NCBI GenBank assembly: GCA_030681515.1
Contig: JAUXSE010000024.1
Coordinates: 1-64,000 of the forward strand
Length of the DNA stretch: 64,000 nucleotides
Direction: 5' to 3'
Source of the DNA: Geothrix sp.
GTDB taxonomy: Bacteria > Acidobacteriota > Holophagae > Holophagales > Holophagaceae
A program made the translations under genes and the position numbers. Positions 49,740-58,564 of this stretch are shown piece after piece. Positions within the stretch are counted from its first letter, which is position 1. Every line of letters starts with the position of its first letter. A model generated the notes under the pieces. The model worked only from the letters and a program-made list of their open reading frames with translations. It did not search any database and was not told the origin of the DNA.

Positions 49740-49768
49740 GGTGTGCTCCGTGTCGGGGGGGTGCGGGT

Positions 49769-50119
49769 TCAGGGGTTCAGATCCGCCAGCGGCAGGCCGC
49801 CGGGCAGGTCCAGTTCCATTCTAAGCAGGGCCTGCCCATGGGTCTTGCCCTGGGCGTCTGTTTTCACACTTTCGCTGCCGCCACCGCCGAGGGAGTCGTG
49901 CAGGATGAAATTGATGGCCTTGAGGTTAGGGACCTCGAAGCGTTCAACACTGCCCTTGCATATGGTTGAAAAGTGATGTTTGACACGCTCCGCCGTGAGT
50001 TCGCGCTGCAGCAGGCGGAAGCCCGCCTCGGTGTAGGCGATGACGCCCACGTTCGAGCCATCCCCCTTGTCGCCGCTGCGGGCGTGGGCGATGTCTTCCA
50101 GGCGGATGCGGATGCTCAT
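49769..50119 (-). CDS. AtuA-like (DUF1446 C-terminal) ferredoxin-fold protein
   Basis: The 116-residue product has the hallmark IAHARSGDKGDGSNVGVIAY followed by FRLLQRELTAERVKHHFST, as in the C-terminal domain of AtuA (acyclic terpene utilisation) and free-standing relatives. These small proteins are often coded near acyl-CoA metabolism genes, but the activity is not established. The start overlaps the ugd stop (ATGA). The combination with ugd and tat genes gives no clear pathway. Confidence 0.8.
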   Translation of the reverse strand: MSIRIRLEDIAHARSGDKGDGSNVGVIAYTEAGFRLLQRELTAERVKHHFSTICKGSVERFEVPNLKAINFILHDSLGGGGSESVKTDAQGKTHGQALLRMELDLPGGLPLADLNP

Positions 50120-51486
50120 TTCCCCTCCACGGCGCGGCGGCCCAGGGAGTGGTAGGTCCAGCCCCTGGCCTCCATGTCCTCGGGGCGGAAGAGGTTGCGG
50201 CCATCGAAGATCCGGCGGGCCTTCATGGCCTTGGCCACCGCCTCCAGATCGGTCTCGCGGTACTGGCGCCATTCCGTGGCGATGAGCAGGGCATCGGCGC
50301 CTTCGCAGGCGGCCAGGGGCGTCTCGGCGTAGCGCACCCGGTCGCCGATCTTCGCCTTCACGGCCTCCATGGCGGCGAAGTCGTGGACCACCACCTCGGC
50401 GCCCAGGTTCACCAGGCCTTCGATGAGCTCGAGGGCCATGCTCTCCCGGATATCGTCGGTATCGGCCTTGAAGGCCAGTCCCCAGAGGGCGAAGCGCCGG
50501 CCCTTCAAGGGCGCGGGCACGCCGGCCTTCACGCCGAAATGGGCCTTCACCTTCCGCAGGATGACCTGTTTCTGGTGGCGGTTCGCCTCCACGGTGGCGG
50601 CCAGGGTCATCATCGGATGTCCGCATTCACGACCCACCTTGAGCAGGGCCTGCAGATCCTTGGGGAAGCAGGAGCCGCCGAAGCCTGGGCCGGGATTGAG
50701 GAAGGCGGGGCCGATGCGGTGGTCGGCGCCGATGGCGGCCTTCACGTGGTCCACGTCCGCGCCCAGGGACTCGGCCAGGTTGGCGATCTCGTTGATGAAG
50801 CTGATGCGCAGGGCCAGCATGGCGTTGGCCGCGTACTTGGTGAGCTCGGCGCTGGGAGGATCCATGCGGAACCACTTGCCGCCGCTGCGGTCCAGGAAGG
50901 GCTGGTAGAGGGCCTTCATCACGGTTTCGGCGTGGCCGGTGCGGCAGCCCACCACCACGCGATCGGGTTCGAGGAAGTCGCCGATGGCCGAACCCTCGCG
51001 GAGGAACTCGGGGTTGCTCACCACCTCGAAGGCGCGATCCGCCCCGTGCTTCTGGAGCGCTGCGGCGATCTCGGCGTGGACCCGCGCGGCCGTGCCCACG
51101 GGGACCGTGCTCTTGTCCACCACGATGAGGGGTTTGGCGTCCCTGGCTCGCAGGGCCATGGATTCACCGATCTGGCCCGCCACGGCCAGCACGTATTTCA
51201 TGTCGGCGCTGCCGTCCTCGCTCTGGGGCGTGCCCACGCAGATGAAGGCGGCATCCGCCTCCGCGATGCCGGCCTTGAGGTCCGTGGTGAACCGCAGGGC
51301 GCCCGAGGCCAGATGCTTCGTGAGGAGGCCGTCCAGGCCCGGTTCGAAGATGGGCGATTCGCCGCGGGAAAGGGTGGCCACCTTCTCCGCGTCCACGTCC
51401 ACGCCGAGGACGCGGTGTCCCGCCTCCGCGAAACAGGCGGCGGCGACCAGCCCCACGTACCCCGAACCGATGACCAGCACCTGCAT
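50116..51486 (-). CDS. ugd: UDP-glucose 6-dehydrogenase
   Basis: The 456-residue protein oxidises UDP-glucose to UDP-glucuronate, for capsule or lipid A-linked sugars. It has the NAD-binding start QVLVIGSGYVGLVAAACFAEAGH, ICVGTPQSEDGSADM, STVPVGTA, SNPEFLREGSAIGDF and the catalytic GPGFGGSCFPKDLQAL with its cysteine, then a C-terminal domain with LWGLAFKADTDDIRESMAL. The frame upstream of the ATG at 51486 runs into the divergent tolQ-like gene and is not real. Confidence 0.95.
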   Translation of the reverse strand: MQVLVIGSGYVGLVAAACFAEAGHRVLGVDVDAEKVATLSRGESPIFEPGLDGLLTKHLASGALRFTTDLKAGIAEADAAFICVGTPQSEDGSADMKYVLAVAGQIGESMALRARDAKPLIVVDKSTVPVGTAARVHAEIAAALQKHGADRAFEVVSNPEFLREGSAIGDFLEPDRVVVGCRTGHAETVMKALYQPFLDRSGGKWFRMDPPSAELTKYAANAMLALRISFINEIANLAESLGADVDHVKAAIGADHRIGPAFLNPGPGFGGSCFPKDLQALLKVGRECGHPMMTLAATVEANRHQKQVILRKVKAHFGVKAGVPAPLKGRRFALWGLAFKADTDDIRESMALELIEGLVNLGAEVVVHDFAAMEAVKAKIGDRVRYAETPLAACEGADALLIATEWRQYRETDLEAVAKAMKARRIFDGRNLFRPEDMEARGWTYHSLGRRAVEGK

Positions 51487-51556
51487 GAACGCCTCGCGCA
51501 AAGCCCTGAGTGTAACGCCTTCCGCGCTTGCTATCATTCCCCTGGACGGAGGCGGC

Positions 51557-52252
51557 ATGGCGATCCTGGCGGTACCCACGGGCAACGAGGTCAACCTGCT
51601 GGAGGTCATGCTGCACGCGGGGCCGGTTTCCAAGTCCGTGCTGGTGATCCTCGCGGCCTTCTCGCTCATGAGCTGGGTGGTGATCATCCGCAAGGCGCTG
51701 CTCTACCGCCGCAGCCGAGGTGTCTCCGAGCAGTTCCGCGGCGCCTTCAAGCGCGCCACTGATTGGCGGGAATTCAAGCAGCAGGTGGAGAAGTTCGCCC
51801 TGAGCCCCCTCGTGGGCCTGTTCGTGGCGGGCTACGGCGAGGTGACCTACCAGCTGCGCCAGGTGGGCCAGGACGGCCGCCCCCAGCTGCGGAGCATGGA
51901 GGCCGTGGAGCGCAGCCTCCAGCGGGCCAGCGTGGTGGAGATGGGCCGCCTCGAACGGTCCCTGGGCGGCCTGGCCACGGTGGCGGCCGTGAGCCCCTTC
52001 ATCGGCCTCTTCGGCACCGTGTGGGGCATCATTGACGCCTTCCGGGGCATCGGCGCCACGGGCAACGCCAACCTCGCCACGGTGGCGCCGGGGATCTCCG
52101 AGGCCCTGGTGGCCACGGCCATCGGGCTGGTGGCGGCGATCCCCGCGCTCATGGCCTACAACTTCTTCCAGGGCCAGTTGAAGCAGTTCCAGACGGAACT
52201 GGATGACTTCTCCCTGGAGTTCATCAGCCTTTCCGAGCGGAACTTCACCTGA
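51557..52252 (+). CDS. tolQ: TolQ/ExbB/MotA-family proton channel protein
   Basis: The 231-residue protein has three transmembrane helices: one near 20-45 (LVILAAFSLMSWVVIIRKAL), and two at 130-200 with LGGLATVAAVSPFIGLFGTV, WGIIDAF, and ATVAPGISEALVATAIGLVA. These fit TolQ/ExbB, which use the proton motive force with TolR/ExbD to energise the outer membrane. GGAGG precedes the ATG. A TolR/ExbD gene would normally follow but instead a polysaccharide deacetylase does. Confidence 0.9.
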   Translation: MAILAVPTGNEVNLLEVMLHAGPVSKSVLVILAAFSLMSWVVIIRKALLYRRSRGVSEQFRGAFKRATDWREFKQQVEKFALSPLVGLFVAGYGEVTYQLRQVGQDGRPQLRSMEAVERSLQRASVVEMGRLERSLGGLATVAAVSPFIGLFGTVWGIIDAFRGIGATGNANLATVAPGISEALVATAIGLVAAIPALMAYNFFQGQLKQFQTELDDFSLEFISLSERNFT

Positions 52253-52263
52253 GCAAGCGCCGG

Positions 52264-53067
52264 TTGCCCCTCTCCCTGGACTGGGAGGACTGGTTCCAGC
52301 TTTGCTGCCCGCCCTACGATCAGCCCGAGGCTCTGGATCGCTTCGAGTGCCGGCTGCCCCTGGCCACGGAGCGGGCCCTGGCCCTCTGCGCGGAACTGGG
52401 CGCCACGGCCACCTGGTTCTGCCTGGGCGATCAGGCCCGGCGCCACCCGGGCCTGCTGCGGCGCATCGCCGCGGAAGGCCATGCCATCGGCCTGCACGGG
52501 CTGACCCATCGCCGGGCCTTCGAAATGGACCGCGCCACCTGGCGGGCCGGCCTGCGGGATGGCAAGGCCCTGCTGGAGGACCTGACGGGCCGTTCCGTCG
52601 TGGGGTACCGCGCTCCGGAATGGAGCCTGCGCGGGCCCGCCGCGGACTGGTGGCGGGACCTGCCGGAGCTGGGATTCCGGTACGACTCCAGCCGCGTGCC
52701 CCTCGCGGTGATCGGGAACCCCGCCTGGCCCAGGCGTCCGCACCAGTTGACCCAGGGTCTCTGGGAGCTGCCGCCCCCGGTGCTGTGGTCGGGTCCGCCC
52801 CGGTCGCCGCTCTGGGGCTGGGGGCTGCGGGTGCTGCCCTTCGGCCTGGTCCGCCCGGCCCTGGAAACCCTGGCCTCGGAAGACGCCGGAACCCCGCTGG
52901 TACTGCACCCCTGGGAGCTGGACGAGGACCAGCCGGATCTTCCCGGGGCCTCCTTCGGCCACCGCTTCGCCCATGGCGCGGGTTTGCGCGGGTACGGGGA
53001 TCACCTGCGGGACCTCTTCGCGGGCATCCGCCTCACGAGCCTCGAAGCCTGGGTGGAGGCCCGATGA
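52264..53067 (+). CDS. Polysaccharide deacetylase (NodB-homology) family protein
   Basis: The 267-residue product has the NodB fold: LSLDWEDWFQLCCPPYDQPE with the metal/catalytic aspartate, ATATWFCLGDQARRHPGLLR, the zinc motif IGLHGLTHR, then VVGYRAPEWSLRG and YDSSRVPL. It probably de-N-acetylates a surface polysaccharide; similar genes occur in exopolysaccharide loci. The start is a TTG; no ATG or GTG is available between it and the upstream gene, so initiation may be coupled to tolQ, possibly from a CTG at 52249. It overlaps yaaA by four bases. Confidence 0.82.
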   Translation: MPLSLDWEDWFQLCCPPYDQPEALDRFECRLPLATERALALCAELGATATWFCLGDQARRHPGLLRRIAAEGHAIGLHGLTHRRAFEMDRATWRAGLRDGKALLEDLTGRSVVGYRAPEWSLRGPAADWWRDLPELGFRYDSSRVPLAVIGNPAWPRRPHQLTQGLWELPPPVLWSGPPRSPLWGWGLRVLPFGLVRPALETLASEDAGTPLVLHPWELDEDQPDLPGASFGHRFAHGAGLRGYGDHLRDLFAGIRLTSLEAWVEAR

Positions 53068-53786
53068 AGGGCGCCCCGATCATCCTTCTCGCGCCTTCCG
53101 AGGACAAGGCTTCCGGGGGCGCCCGCGGCCGCCTGCCGGAGACGCCCGCCCAGCGCTGGGTGCGGGATCGGCTGGTGGCCCTGGCAAAGACCGGGTCGCC
53201 CGAGGCGCTGAAGAAGGCCTTCGGCGTGAAGGATCTGGCCCTGGACAAGGCGCGGAGCGAAGCCCTGGCGCTGGCGGGGGCCGTGCCCCTGCTGCCCGCG
53301 CTGTCGCGCTACACGGGGGTGGCCTTCCAGGCCCTGGACGCGGCCACCCTGCCACCCGGAACCTGGGCCCAGGTGTTCATCCTGTCCAGCCTCCGGGGCC
53401 TGGTGCGCGGTGACGAACCCGTGCCGCCGTACAAGCTCAAGCCCGGCGCCATCCCGGGCCTGAAGGCACACTGGCGGGACGCGCTTCCGGGGCGGCTGGA
53501 AGCGCTGCCGGAGGGCCCCCTGTGGGAGCTGCTGCCGGGGGATTCCGCCGATCTGCTCCAGGGCTGGACGCGTCCGCGGCACGGGGTGGAGATCTGCGAC
53601 GCCCGGGGGAAGGCCATCAGCCACTTCTCGAAGAAGTACCGGGGCCTGGTGGCCCGCTGGATCCTGGTGCATCAGCAGGGCGATCCCCGGAAGGTGCTGA
53701 AGGGGCGGATTCCCGGCTGCCAGTGGGCGGGCGTCTCCGAAAACGATCGAGGTGGCCTGGCCCTGCGGCTGGTGGTGGAACCGTGA
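53064..53786 (+). CDS. yaaA: Peroxide stress protein YaaA (DUF328)
   Basis: The 240-residue protein matches YaaA: APIILLAPSEDKASGG, the RYTGVAFQALDA strand, FILSSLRGLVRGDEPVPPYK with the conserved lysine, and SHFSKKYRGLVARWIL near the C-terminus. In E. coli YaaA limits free iron and DNA damage under peroxide stress. It overlaps both neighbours by four bases. Confidence 0.9.
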   Translation: MKGAPIILLAPSEDKASGGARGRLPETPAQRWVRDRLVALAKTGSPEALKKAFGVKDLALDKARSEALALAGAVPLLPALSRYTGVAFQALDAATLPPGTWAQVFILSSLRGLVRGDEPVPPYKLKPGAIPGLKAHWRDALPGRLEALPEGPLWELLPGDSADLLQGWTRPRHGVEICDARGKAISHFSKKYRGLVARWILVHQQGDPRKVLKGRIPGCQWAGVSENDRGGLALRLVVEP

Positions 53787-54571
53787 GCGACGACTGCAAC
53801 CGCACCCCCTTCTGGCAACGCCAGCCGCTGCTTCCCCGCGGGATCCAGGATGTCCTCCGGGTCCGCATCGAGGCGGCCCTTGCCGACCCCGGGGCCCGCC
53901 AGGTCCTGGTGTGGCCCACGATCCTGGGCGCGCCAAGGCTGCGCGAGGCCCACCCGGATGGCGTGCCGGAACCGCTGCTGCTGGACCACGCGGCCCGGAT
54001 GCTGGGGGCCCTGGGGCACCACGATCCCGCGGCCGCCTGGAAGGCCCACCTCGCCGCCTGGCCCGATACCGCCGAAGGGGGCCCTGGTGGATGGCGTCCC
54101 TCTCCGTCCTGGGGTGCCTTCGGGCCGCTGGTGAGCCTGCGCTGCGGCTGGCAGCTGGCGGCCCTGACGCCCCTGCCCCTGGGGGAGCGGTACCCCATGG
54201 CCTCGGGCGTATCGCTGTTCAACCATGGCCTTTTCTACGAGTGCCACGATGCGCTCGAACCCCTCTGGGCCCAGGCGCCCGGTGATCTCAAGGGGCGCCT
54301 CCAGGGGCTCATCCTCATGGCCGCGGGCTACCATCACCTGCAGATGCACAACCTTCCGGGCATGATGGCCGTGTGGGAGGAATCCCTGGCGAAGCTCGGA
54401 GCCTGCGGCGGGGCCTTCGCCACGCCCTGGGGCGATGTGAAGATTCAGGCCTCGCTGGACCTGACGGCCCAACGGCTGGAGCATGGGAAGCGAATGACCG
54501 ACGACGCGGACGATGATGCGGTCTTCGGGCCCCTTTGGACCCCGGACCGCCCCACCTGGGAGCTGGCATGA
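53783..54571 (+). CDS. DUF309 domain protein
   Basis: The 262-residue product starts at GTG overlapping the yaaA stop. Its C-terminal half (about 145-230) has the DUF309 pattern: LFNHGLFYECHDALEPLWAQ, APGDLKGRLQGLILMAAGYH, HLQMHNLPGMMAVWEESLAK. The N-terminal half (about 1-130) is not recognisable and contains WPDTAEGGPGG. DUF309 domains are all-helical, of unknown function. It overlaps nadB by four bases, so it is translated in the yaaA-nadB operon. Confidence 0.75.
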   Translation: MSDDCNRTPFWQRQPLLPRGIQDVLRVRIEAALADPGARQVLVWPTILGAPRLREAHPDGVPEPLLLDHAARMLGALGHHDPAAAWKAHLAAWPDTAEGGPGGWRPSPSWGAFGPLVSLRCGWQLAALTPLPLGERYPMASGVSLFNHGLFYECHDALEPLWAQAPGDLKGRLQGLILMAAGYHHLQMHNLPGMMAVWEESLAKLGACGGAFATPWGDVKIQASLDLTAQRLEHGKRMTDDADDDAVFGPLWTPDRPTWELA

Positions 54572-56142
54572 ACGACGTGGCCGATCTGCTGGTGCTGGGC
54601 GCGGGGATCGCCGGATGTTCGGCCGCTCTGCGCGCGGCGGACCTGGGCGCCGCCGTGGTGCTGGTGGCCAAGGATGAGCTGGGCGGTACCAACACGGCCT
54701 GGGCCCAGGGCGGGATCATCGGCCTGGCGCCGCCGGAAGCGGGGGATTCTCCGGACCTGCTCGCGGCGGACATCGAGGCGGCCGGGGCGGGCCTCTGCCG
54801 TTCCGAAGCCGTGCGGCTGCTGGCGGAGGAGGGGCCGGCGCTCTGCCGCAGCTTCCTATGGGAGCGCCTGGGCGTGCCCTTCGACCTGGGAGCGAACGGG
54901 ACGCCGGATCCCACGGCCGAGGCGGCCCACAGCGCGCGGCGGATCTACCACGCCAAGGACGCGACCGGACTGGCGATCCAGGCGGCGCTCAGCGAGGCCG
55001 TGCGCAGGCACCCGAACATCCGCGTGCGCGAACGCCTCTGCCTGGTGGATCTCATCACCAGTCCCCACCACTGCCTCAGCCCCGCGCGGGTCTACGAGGC
55101 CATCCGGGTCCACGGCGCCTACCTTTTCGATTCCGCCACCGGCGAGGTGGAGGGGGCCCTGGCCCGGCGCACCCTGCTGGCCACGGGCGGCCTGGGGTAC
55201 CTGTATCTGCACACCACCAATCCGCCCAGCGCCACCGGCGATGGCCTGGCCGCGGCCTACCGGGCCAGTGCCCGCATCGTGAACTGCGAGTACGTGCAGT
55301 TCCATCCCACGGCCCTCTACGTGCCCGGGAAACCGCGGACCCTGCTGACGGAGGCCCTCCGGGGCGAAGGCGCCCGGCTGGTCAACCGGAAGGGCGAGCG
55401 CTTCATGGCGAGGTTCGAGCCGGAACACCTGGAACTGGCGCCCCGCGATGTGGTGAGCCGGGCCATCTTCCAGGAGATGGCGGCCAGCGGCGAGGCCTGT
55501 GTCTATCTGGACCTGGCACCCCTGGCGGCCAGGCTGGACCTGGATTCGCACTTCCCCACAGTGATGGCGGCCTGCCGCGCCGAGGGCATGGATCCGCACC
55601 GCCAGCCCATTCCCGTGGTGCCTGCCGCCCACTATTTCTGTGGCGGCGTGCTGGTGGATCTGGAGGGCCGGACCAGCCTTCCCGGGCTTTTCGCGGCGGG
55701 CGAGGTGGCCTGCACGGGCCTCCACGGCGCGAACCGGCTCGCTTCCACCAGTCTGCTCGAAGGTCTGCTGTGGGGTTTCCGGGGCGCGGAAGCCGCCATG
55801 CGCGAACTCGACGAAGCTCACCTTCCCGATCCGGGCGATCTGGCCCAGTGGCGGATGCCGGAGGTCCCCCAGGCCACGGATCCCCTGCTCATAGATCAGG
55901 ACTGGGGGCTCATCCGCAGCACCCTCTGGAACTACGCCGGCATCGTGCGCACCGGCGCGCGGCTGGAGCGGGCGAAGGCGGATCTGCACTACCTGGCCCA
56001 CCGCATCGAGCGCTTCTACCACGAGGCCTCCCTCACCCGCGAACTGCTGGAACTGCGCAGCGGCATCCTCTGCGCCCGCCTCATCCTGAACGCCGCCCTG
56101 CAGAATCCCGAAAGCCGGGGCTGCCATTACCGCGTGGATTGA
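54568..56142 (+). CDS. nadB: L-aspartate oxidase NadB
   Basis: The 524-residue flavoprotein oxidises aspartate to iminoaspartate in NAD synthesis. It has FAD-binding DLLVLGAGIAGCSAALRAAD, the GGTNTAWAQGGI motif, HHCLSPARVYEAI in the helical region, the active-site EYVQFHPTALYVPG and TEALRGEGARLVNRKGERFM, and a C-terminal GLFAAGEVACTGLHGANRLA STS segment typical of the succinate dehydrogenase/NadB family. nadA and nadC are not in this window. It is the last gene of the overlapping yaaA operon. Confidence 0.93.
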   Translation: MNDVADLLVLGAGIAGCSAALRAADLGAAVVLVAKDELGGTNTAWAQGGIIGLAPPEAGDSPDLLAADIEAAGAGLCRSEAVRLLAEEGPALCRSFLWERLGVPFDLGANGTPDPTAEAAHSARRIYHAKDATGLAIQAALSEAVRRHPNIRVRERLCLVDLITSPHHCLSPARVYEAIRVHGAYLFDSATGEVEGALARRTLLATGGLGYLYLHTTNPPSATGDGLAAAYRASARIVNCEYVQFHPTALYVPGKPRTLLTEALRGEGARLVNRKGERFMARFEPEHLELAPRDVVSRAIFQEMAASGEACVYLDLAPLAARLDLDSHFPTVMAACRAEGMDPHRQPIPVVPAAHYFCGGVLVDLEGRTSLPGLFAAGEVACTGLHGANRLASTSLLEGLLWGFRGAEAAMRELDEAHLPDPGDLAQWRMPEVPQATDPLLIDQDWGLIRSTLWNYAGIVRTGARLERAKADLHYLAHRIERFYHEASLTRELLELRSGILCARLILNAALQNPESRGCHYRVD

Positions 56143-56192
56143 CCTGGAGGCGGAGCCGCCCCAGGATGCCCCTTTCGACTTCCGGAGTGCCG

Positions 56193-56915
56193 ATGCGACC
56201 TTCTTCTGCCCTGCTCCTGTCCGTTCCCGCCATCCTCGCCGCGCAGTCCGCCACCCTGGACGAGGGGCGGCTCGATCCCGCCTGGTTCGGCCCATCCGCG
56301 GTCTTCCAGGCTTCCAAGGCCCTCGGCTTCCAGTGGCTGAAGCCCGGCCTCGACCTTCGCCACCGGACCCTCCGGCTCAAGGCCTGGGAACCCGCCGCCT
56401 GGCTGCTGGGCAGGCGGGCCACGAAGGATCAGCTGCTCCTGGGGCGCCTGGAGCGGACCCTGGTCCCCGAACTGGCCCAGGGCCTCAAGCGCGGGCTCAG
56501 GGGATCGGTGCCGGTTTCCCTCACCGAGGGGGATGTGATCCTGGCCGGCCGGATCGTGGATGCGGTGGGTGAGGCCGAGGATGCCCTGTTTTCCGGAGCG
56601 GCGAGCCTGTCCTTCGATCTGAAGCTGGTGGACGGCGATACGGGCGAGCTGCTTGGCGCCTTCCACGACACGCTGAGGGGGCTGAATGCCGACATTCTCT
56701 CCAGCCAGTACGCCCGCTGGTGTGAGCACCTGGGACGGAGCCTCGCGCCCGCGGCCGCACCTCCGGCAGCGGCGAAGCCCGCTCCGGCCCCGTTGCCACC
56801 GGTCTTCGACCTCGAAGGCGCCCTGCGGCGCATCGAGGGGCTCAAGCGGGACGGCCTCCTCGGCGAGGAGGACTACCAGGCGCTGAGGAAGAAGGCCGCT
56901 GACAAGGCGAGGTGA
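56193..56915 (+). CDS. Secreted protein with C-terminal SHOCT-like domain
   Basis: About 240 residues. A signal peptide (ALLLSVPAILAAQ) is followed by a domain with DVILAGRIVDAVGEAEDALF and LKLVDGDTGELLGAFHDTLRG, similar in shape to small periplasmic lipoprotein-like proteins that bind an unknown ligand. After an Ala/Pro linker, the last 30 residues (LRRIEGLKRDGLLGEEDYQAL) look like a SHOCT domain, which normally serves as a scaffold or ligand of partner proteins. It is directly convergent with tsaC, with no gap. Confidence 0.65.
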   Translation: MRPSSALLLSVPAILAAQSATLDEGRLDPAWFGPSAVFQASKALGFQWLKPGLDLRHRTLRLKAWEPAAWLLGRRATKDQLLLGRLERTLVPELAQGLKRGLRGSVPVSLTEGDVILAGRIVDAVGEAEDALFSGAASLSFDLKLVDGDTGELLGAFHDTLRGLNADILSSQYARWCEHLGRSLAPAAAPPAAAKPAPAPLPPVFDLEGALRRIEGLKRDGLLGEEDYQALRKKAADKAR

Positions 56916-57518
56916 TCAAAGGGGCCAGGGCCCCGCGCCTTCCCGCACCAGAAGGGGCTCCTCGCCGCTGAGGTCCAGGATGGTGCTGGGCACCCCCAGC
57001 GGCTGCCCGCAGTCCACCACCAGATCCAGGGCATGGCCCTGTTCCTCTTCGATCTCCCAGGCGGTGTTCAGCACGGGCTGGTCCGGCAGCGCGGCGCTGG
57101 TGGTGATGATGGGTTCGCCGAGCAGGGACACCAGTGCCTGGCAGAAGGGGTGATCCGGGATGCGGAGGCCCACCACATGCTTGTTCTGGAGGTAGCGCGG
57201 CACGTCGCGGCTGGCGGGCAGGAGCACCGTGTAGGGGCCGGGCAGCAGGTGCTTCAGGAGGCGGAAGGTGGGCGTGTCCAGGTGGCGCGTGTAGCGGCAG
57301 AGCATCTCCATGTCGGAGCACAGGATGGACATGGGTTTCTTCGGATCGCGGCCCTTGATCTGCTGGACCCGGTCCACGGCCTTCTTGCGCGAGGCCAGGC
57401 AGCCCAGGCCGAAGAGCGTGTCGGTGGGATAGGCGATGGTGCCGTCGCGCTGAAGCAGCTCCGCGATGCGTTCGAGGTGGCGCATCTGGGGCGTCTCGGG
57501 ATGCAGGGTGAGGATCAT
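56916..57518 (-). CDS. tsaC: Threonylcarbamoyl-AMP synthase TsaC/Sua5-like
   Basis: The 200-residue protein has the YrdC fold with AYPTDTLFGLGCLA, the KGRDPKKPMSILC basic motif, LLPGPYTVLLPAS and VDCGQPLGVPSTILDL. It makes threonylcarbamoyl-AMP for the t6A modification of tRNAs reading ANN codons. The length matches TsaC/YrdC-SUA5 short forms. Its start overlaps the stop of a NUDIX-like small gene (ATGA). Confidence 0.92.
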   Translation of the reverse strand: MILTLHPETPQMRHLERIAELLQRDGTIAYPTDTLFGLGCLASRKKAVDRVQQIKGRDPKKPMSILCSDMEMLCRYTRHLDTPTFRLLKHLLPGPYTVLLPASRDVPRYLQNKHVVGLRIPDHPFCQALVSLLGEPIITTSAALPDQPVLNTAWEIEEEQGHALDLVVDCGQPLGVPSTILDLSGEEPLLVREGAGPWPL

Positions 57519-57688
57519 GGCGTATCCAGCGCCTCCCAGCGGGCCCGCCCCCGGAGGGGATGCGCCTGGGGCCGCGGGAAGAACCGTTCCTCGCGGACCC
57601 GGATCCAGGGTGAGTCGTACACGAACCGCCGGCCCAGGACCGTGTACGGATTCGGATGCTCAGGCCTGGGAAGGGACTTCAGTTCCAT
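57515..57688 (-). CDS. 57-residue NUDIX N-terminal-like fragment
   Basis: The product (ELKSLPRPEHPNPYTVLGRR, then FVYDSPWIRVREERFFPRPQ) resembles the first beta strands of ADP-ribose pyrophosphatase-type NUDIX hydrolases (VLGRRxVYDNPWIRVRE-like), but the NUDIX box and the rest are absent. It ends with a stop overlapping the tsaC start. A U-tract hairpin lies only 16 bases upstream of its ATG. It may be a truncated NUDIX gene retained as a leader peptide for tsaC. Confidence 0.55.
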   Translation of the reverse strand: MELKSLPRPEHPNPYTVLGRRFVYDSPWIRVREERFFPRPQAHPLRGRARWEALDTP

Positions 57689-57703
57689 GCATTGAACATA
57701 ACA

Positions 57704-57727
57704 AAACGCCCGCTTGCGCGGGCGTTT
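57704..57727 (-). terminator. Terminator upstream of the NUDIX-like fragment
   Basis: AAACGCCCGC and GCGGGCGTTT pair around a TTGC loop. On the minus strand it is followed by TTTTGTTAT, so it can end transcripts coming from rpsO. Confidence 0.75.
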
Positions 57728-57766
57728 GAAGGGTCTGGGAAAGGCGAAATACCCGGCAAAAGAAAA

Positions 57767-57795
57767 GCCCGCCATCGGCTTCGCCGAAGGCGGGC
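57767..57795 (-). terminator. rpsO terminator
   Basis: GCCCGCC and GGCGGGC enclose an inner TTCGGC/GCCGA stem; on the minus strand the stem is followed by TTTTCTTTT. A second terminator 40 bases further (57704) backs it up. Confidence 0.8.
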
Positions 57796-57841
57796 GTGGG
57801 GGTCCGGGGGTGTGCGCGAAGCGCGGAACCCCCGGAGAATA

Positions 57842-58111
57842 TTAGCGGCGCAGACCGAGGCGCTCGATCAGGGTGGCGTAGCGCTCCTTGCTCTTCCGCT
57901 TGAGGTAGTCGAGCAGGCGGCGGCGCTGGCCGACCATGATCATGAGGCCGCGGCGGCTGTGGTAGTCCTTGGAATGGATCTTGAAGTGCTCGGTGAGATC
58001 ATTGATGCGCTTGGTGAGGATCGCGACCTGCACCTCGGGCGAACCCGTGTCCGACTCGTGCTGCTTGTAGTCGTCAATGATGATCTTCTTCTGTTCAACG
58101 GCCAGGGCCAT
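57842..58111 (-). CDS. rpsO: 30S ribosomal protein S15
   Basis: The 89-residue protein has the S15 motif set: [20 protein letters not shown]-type N-terminus ([18 protein letters not shown]), [20 protein letters not shown] and the end [12 protein letters not shown]. It binds 16S rRNA at the h20/h21/h22 junction and in many bacteria represses its own mRNA. GGAGCC is before the ATG. It is monocistronic between tRNA-Leu and its double terminator. Confidence 0.97.
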   Translation of the reverse strand: MALAVEQKKIIIDDYKQHESDTGSPEVQVAILTKRINDLTEHFKIHSKDYHSRRGLMIMVGQRRRLLDYLKRKSKERYATLIERLGLRR

Positions 58112-58392
58112 GGTGGCTCCTTTTCGGGGGATCGCCCGTCACCCTGACGCCAACGCTGCGCGTTGCCGTGATCGCCTGCGGCGAAAATCCTCAGTCCCGT
58201 ACCGAGGATGGGTCGAACCTGGTGAAGGCCAGGTGCCTTTATCAAGGTTGCTTCGCGCTGGTTCATTCGTCGTGGTGACGGCCGCTGGCCGTCATCCTTG
58301 GCTTCGCTGGCGCTCAGCCTGCGGACCGCAATGCGCCCTTCGGTCGCATTCGGCCCTATTCTCCACGCGCCCCTCGCGGGGCGCATGTCGAA
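58112..58392. other. rpsO leader and tRNA-Leu downstream region
   Basis: About 280 bases without a gene. It contains palindromes TGACGGCC/GGCCGTCA (about 58276-58294) and GCGCCCC/GGGGCGC (about 58366-58384), the second immediately downstream of tRNA-Leu on the minus strand and a possible terminator. The part next to rpsO could carry its autoregulatory leader, but I cannot assign the structure. Confidence 0.4.
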
Positions 58393-58478
58393 TGGTGCGG
58401 ATAGAGGGACTCGAACCCCCACGTCTTGTGAACACTAGCACCTGAAGCTAGCGCGTCTACCAATTCCGCCATATCCGC
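58393..58478 (-). tRNA. tRNA-Leu (anticodon CAG)
   Basis: Read on the minus strand: acceptor GCGGATA, an anticodon loop TTCAGGT (anticodon CAG) in a CTAGC/GCTAG stem, an extended variable arm (TGTTCACAAGACG) as in class II tRNAs, T-loop GGTTCGAGTCC, and an encoded CCA. It reads CUG. Length is 86 bases with CCA. Confidence 0.93.
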
Positions 58479-58564
58479 TTGAAAGAGCGTTCCGGGGCCC
58501 GCGGGTTCCGGAAGTGCCGAACCCAAAGCCTAGCTTGATCCGCGCCTTGAGGCAATGACGATTC

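Noticed and set aside
58112-58392. Small protein beginning GVRVPLSAPF between tRNA-Leu and rpsO
   Set aside because: This is a common false translation across tRNA-Leu 3' ends and has no start signal.
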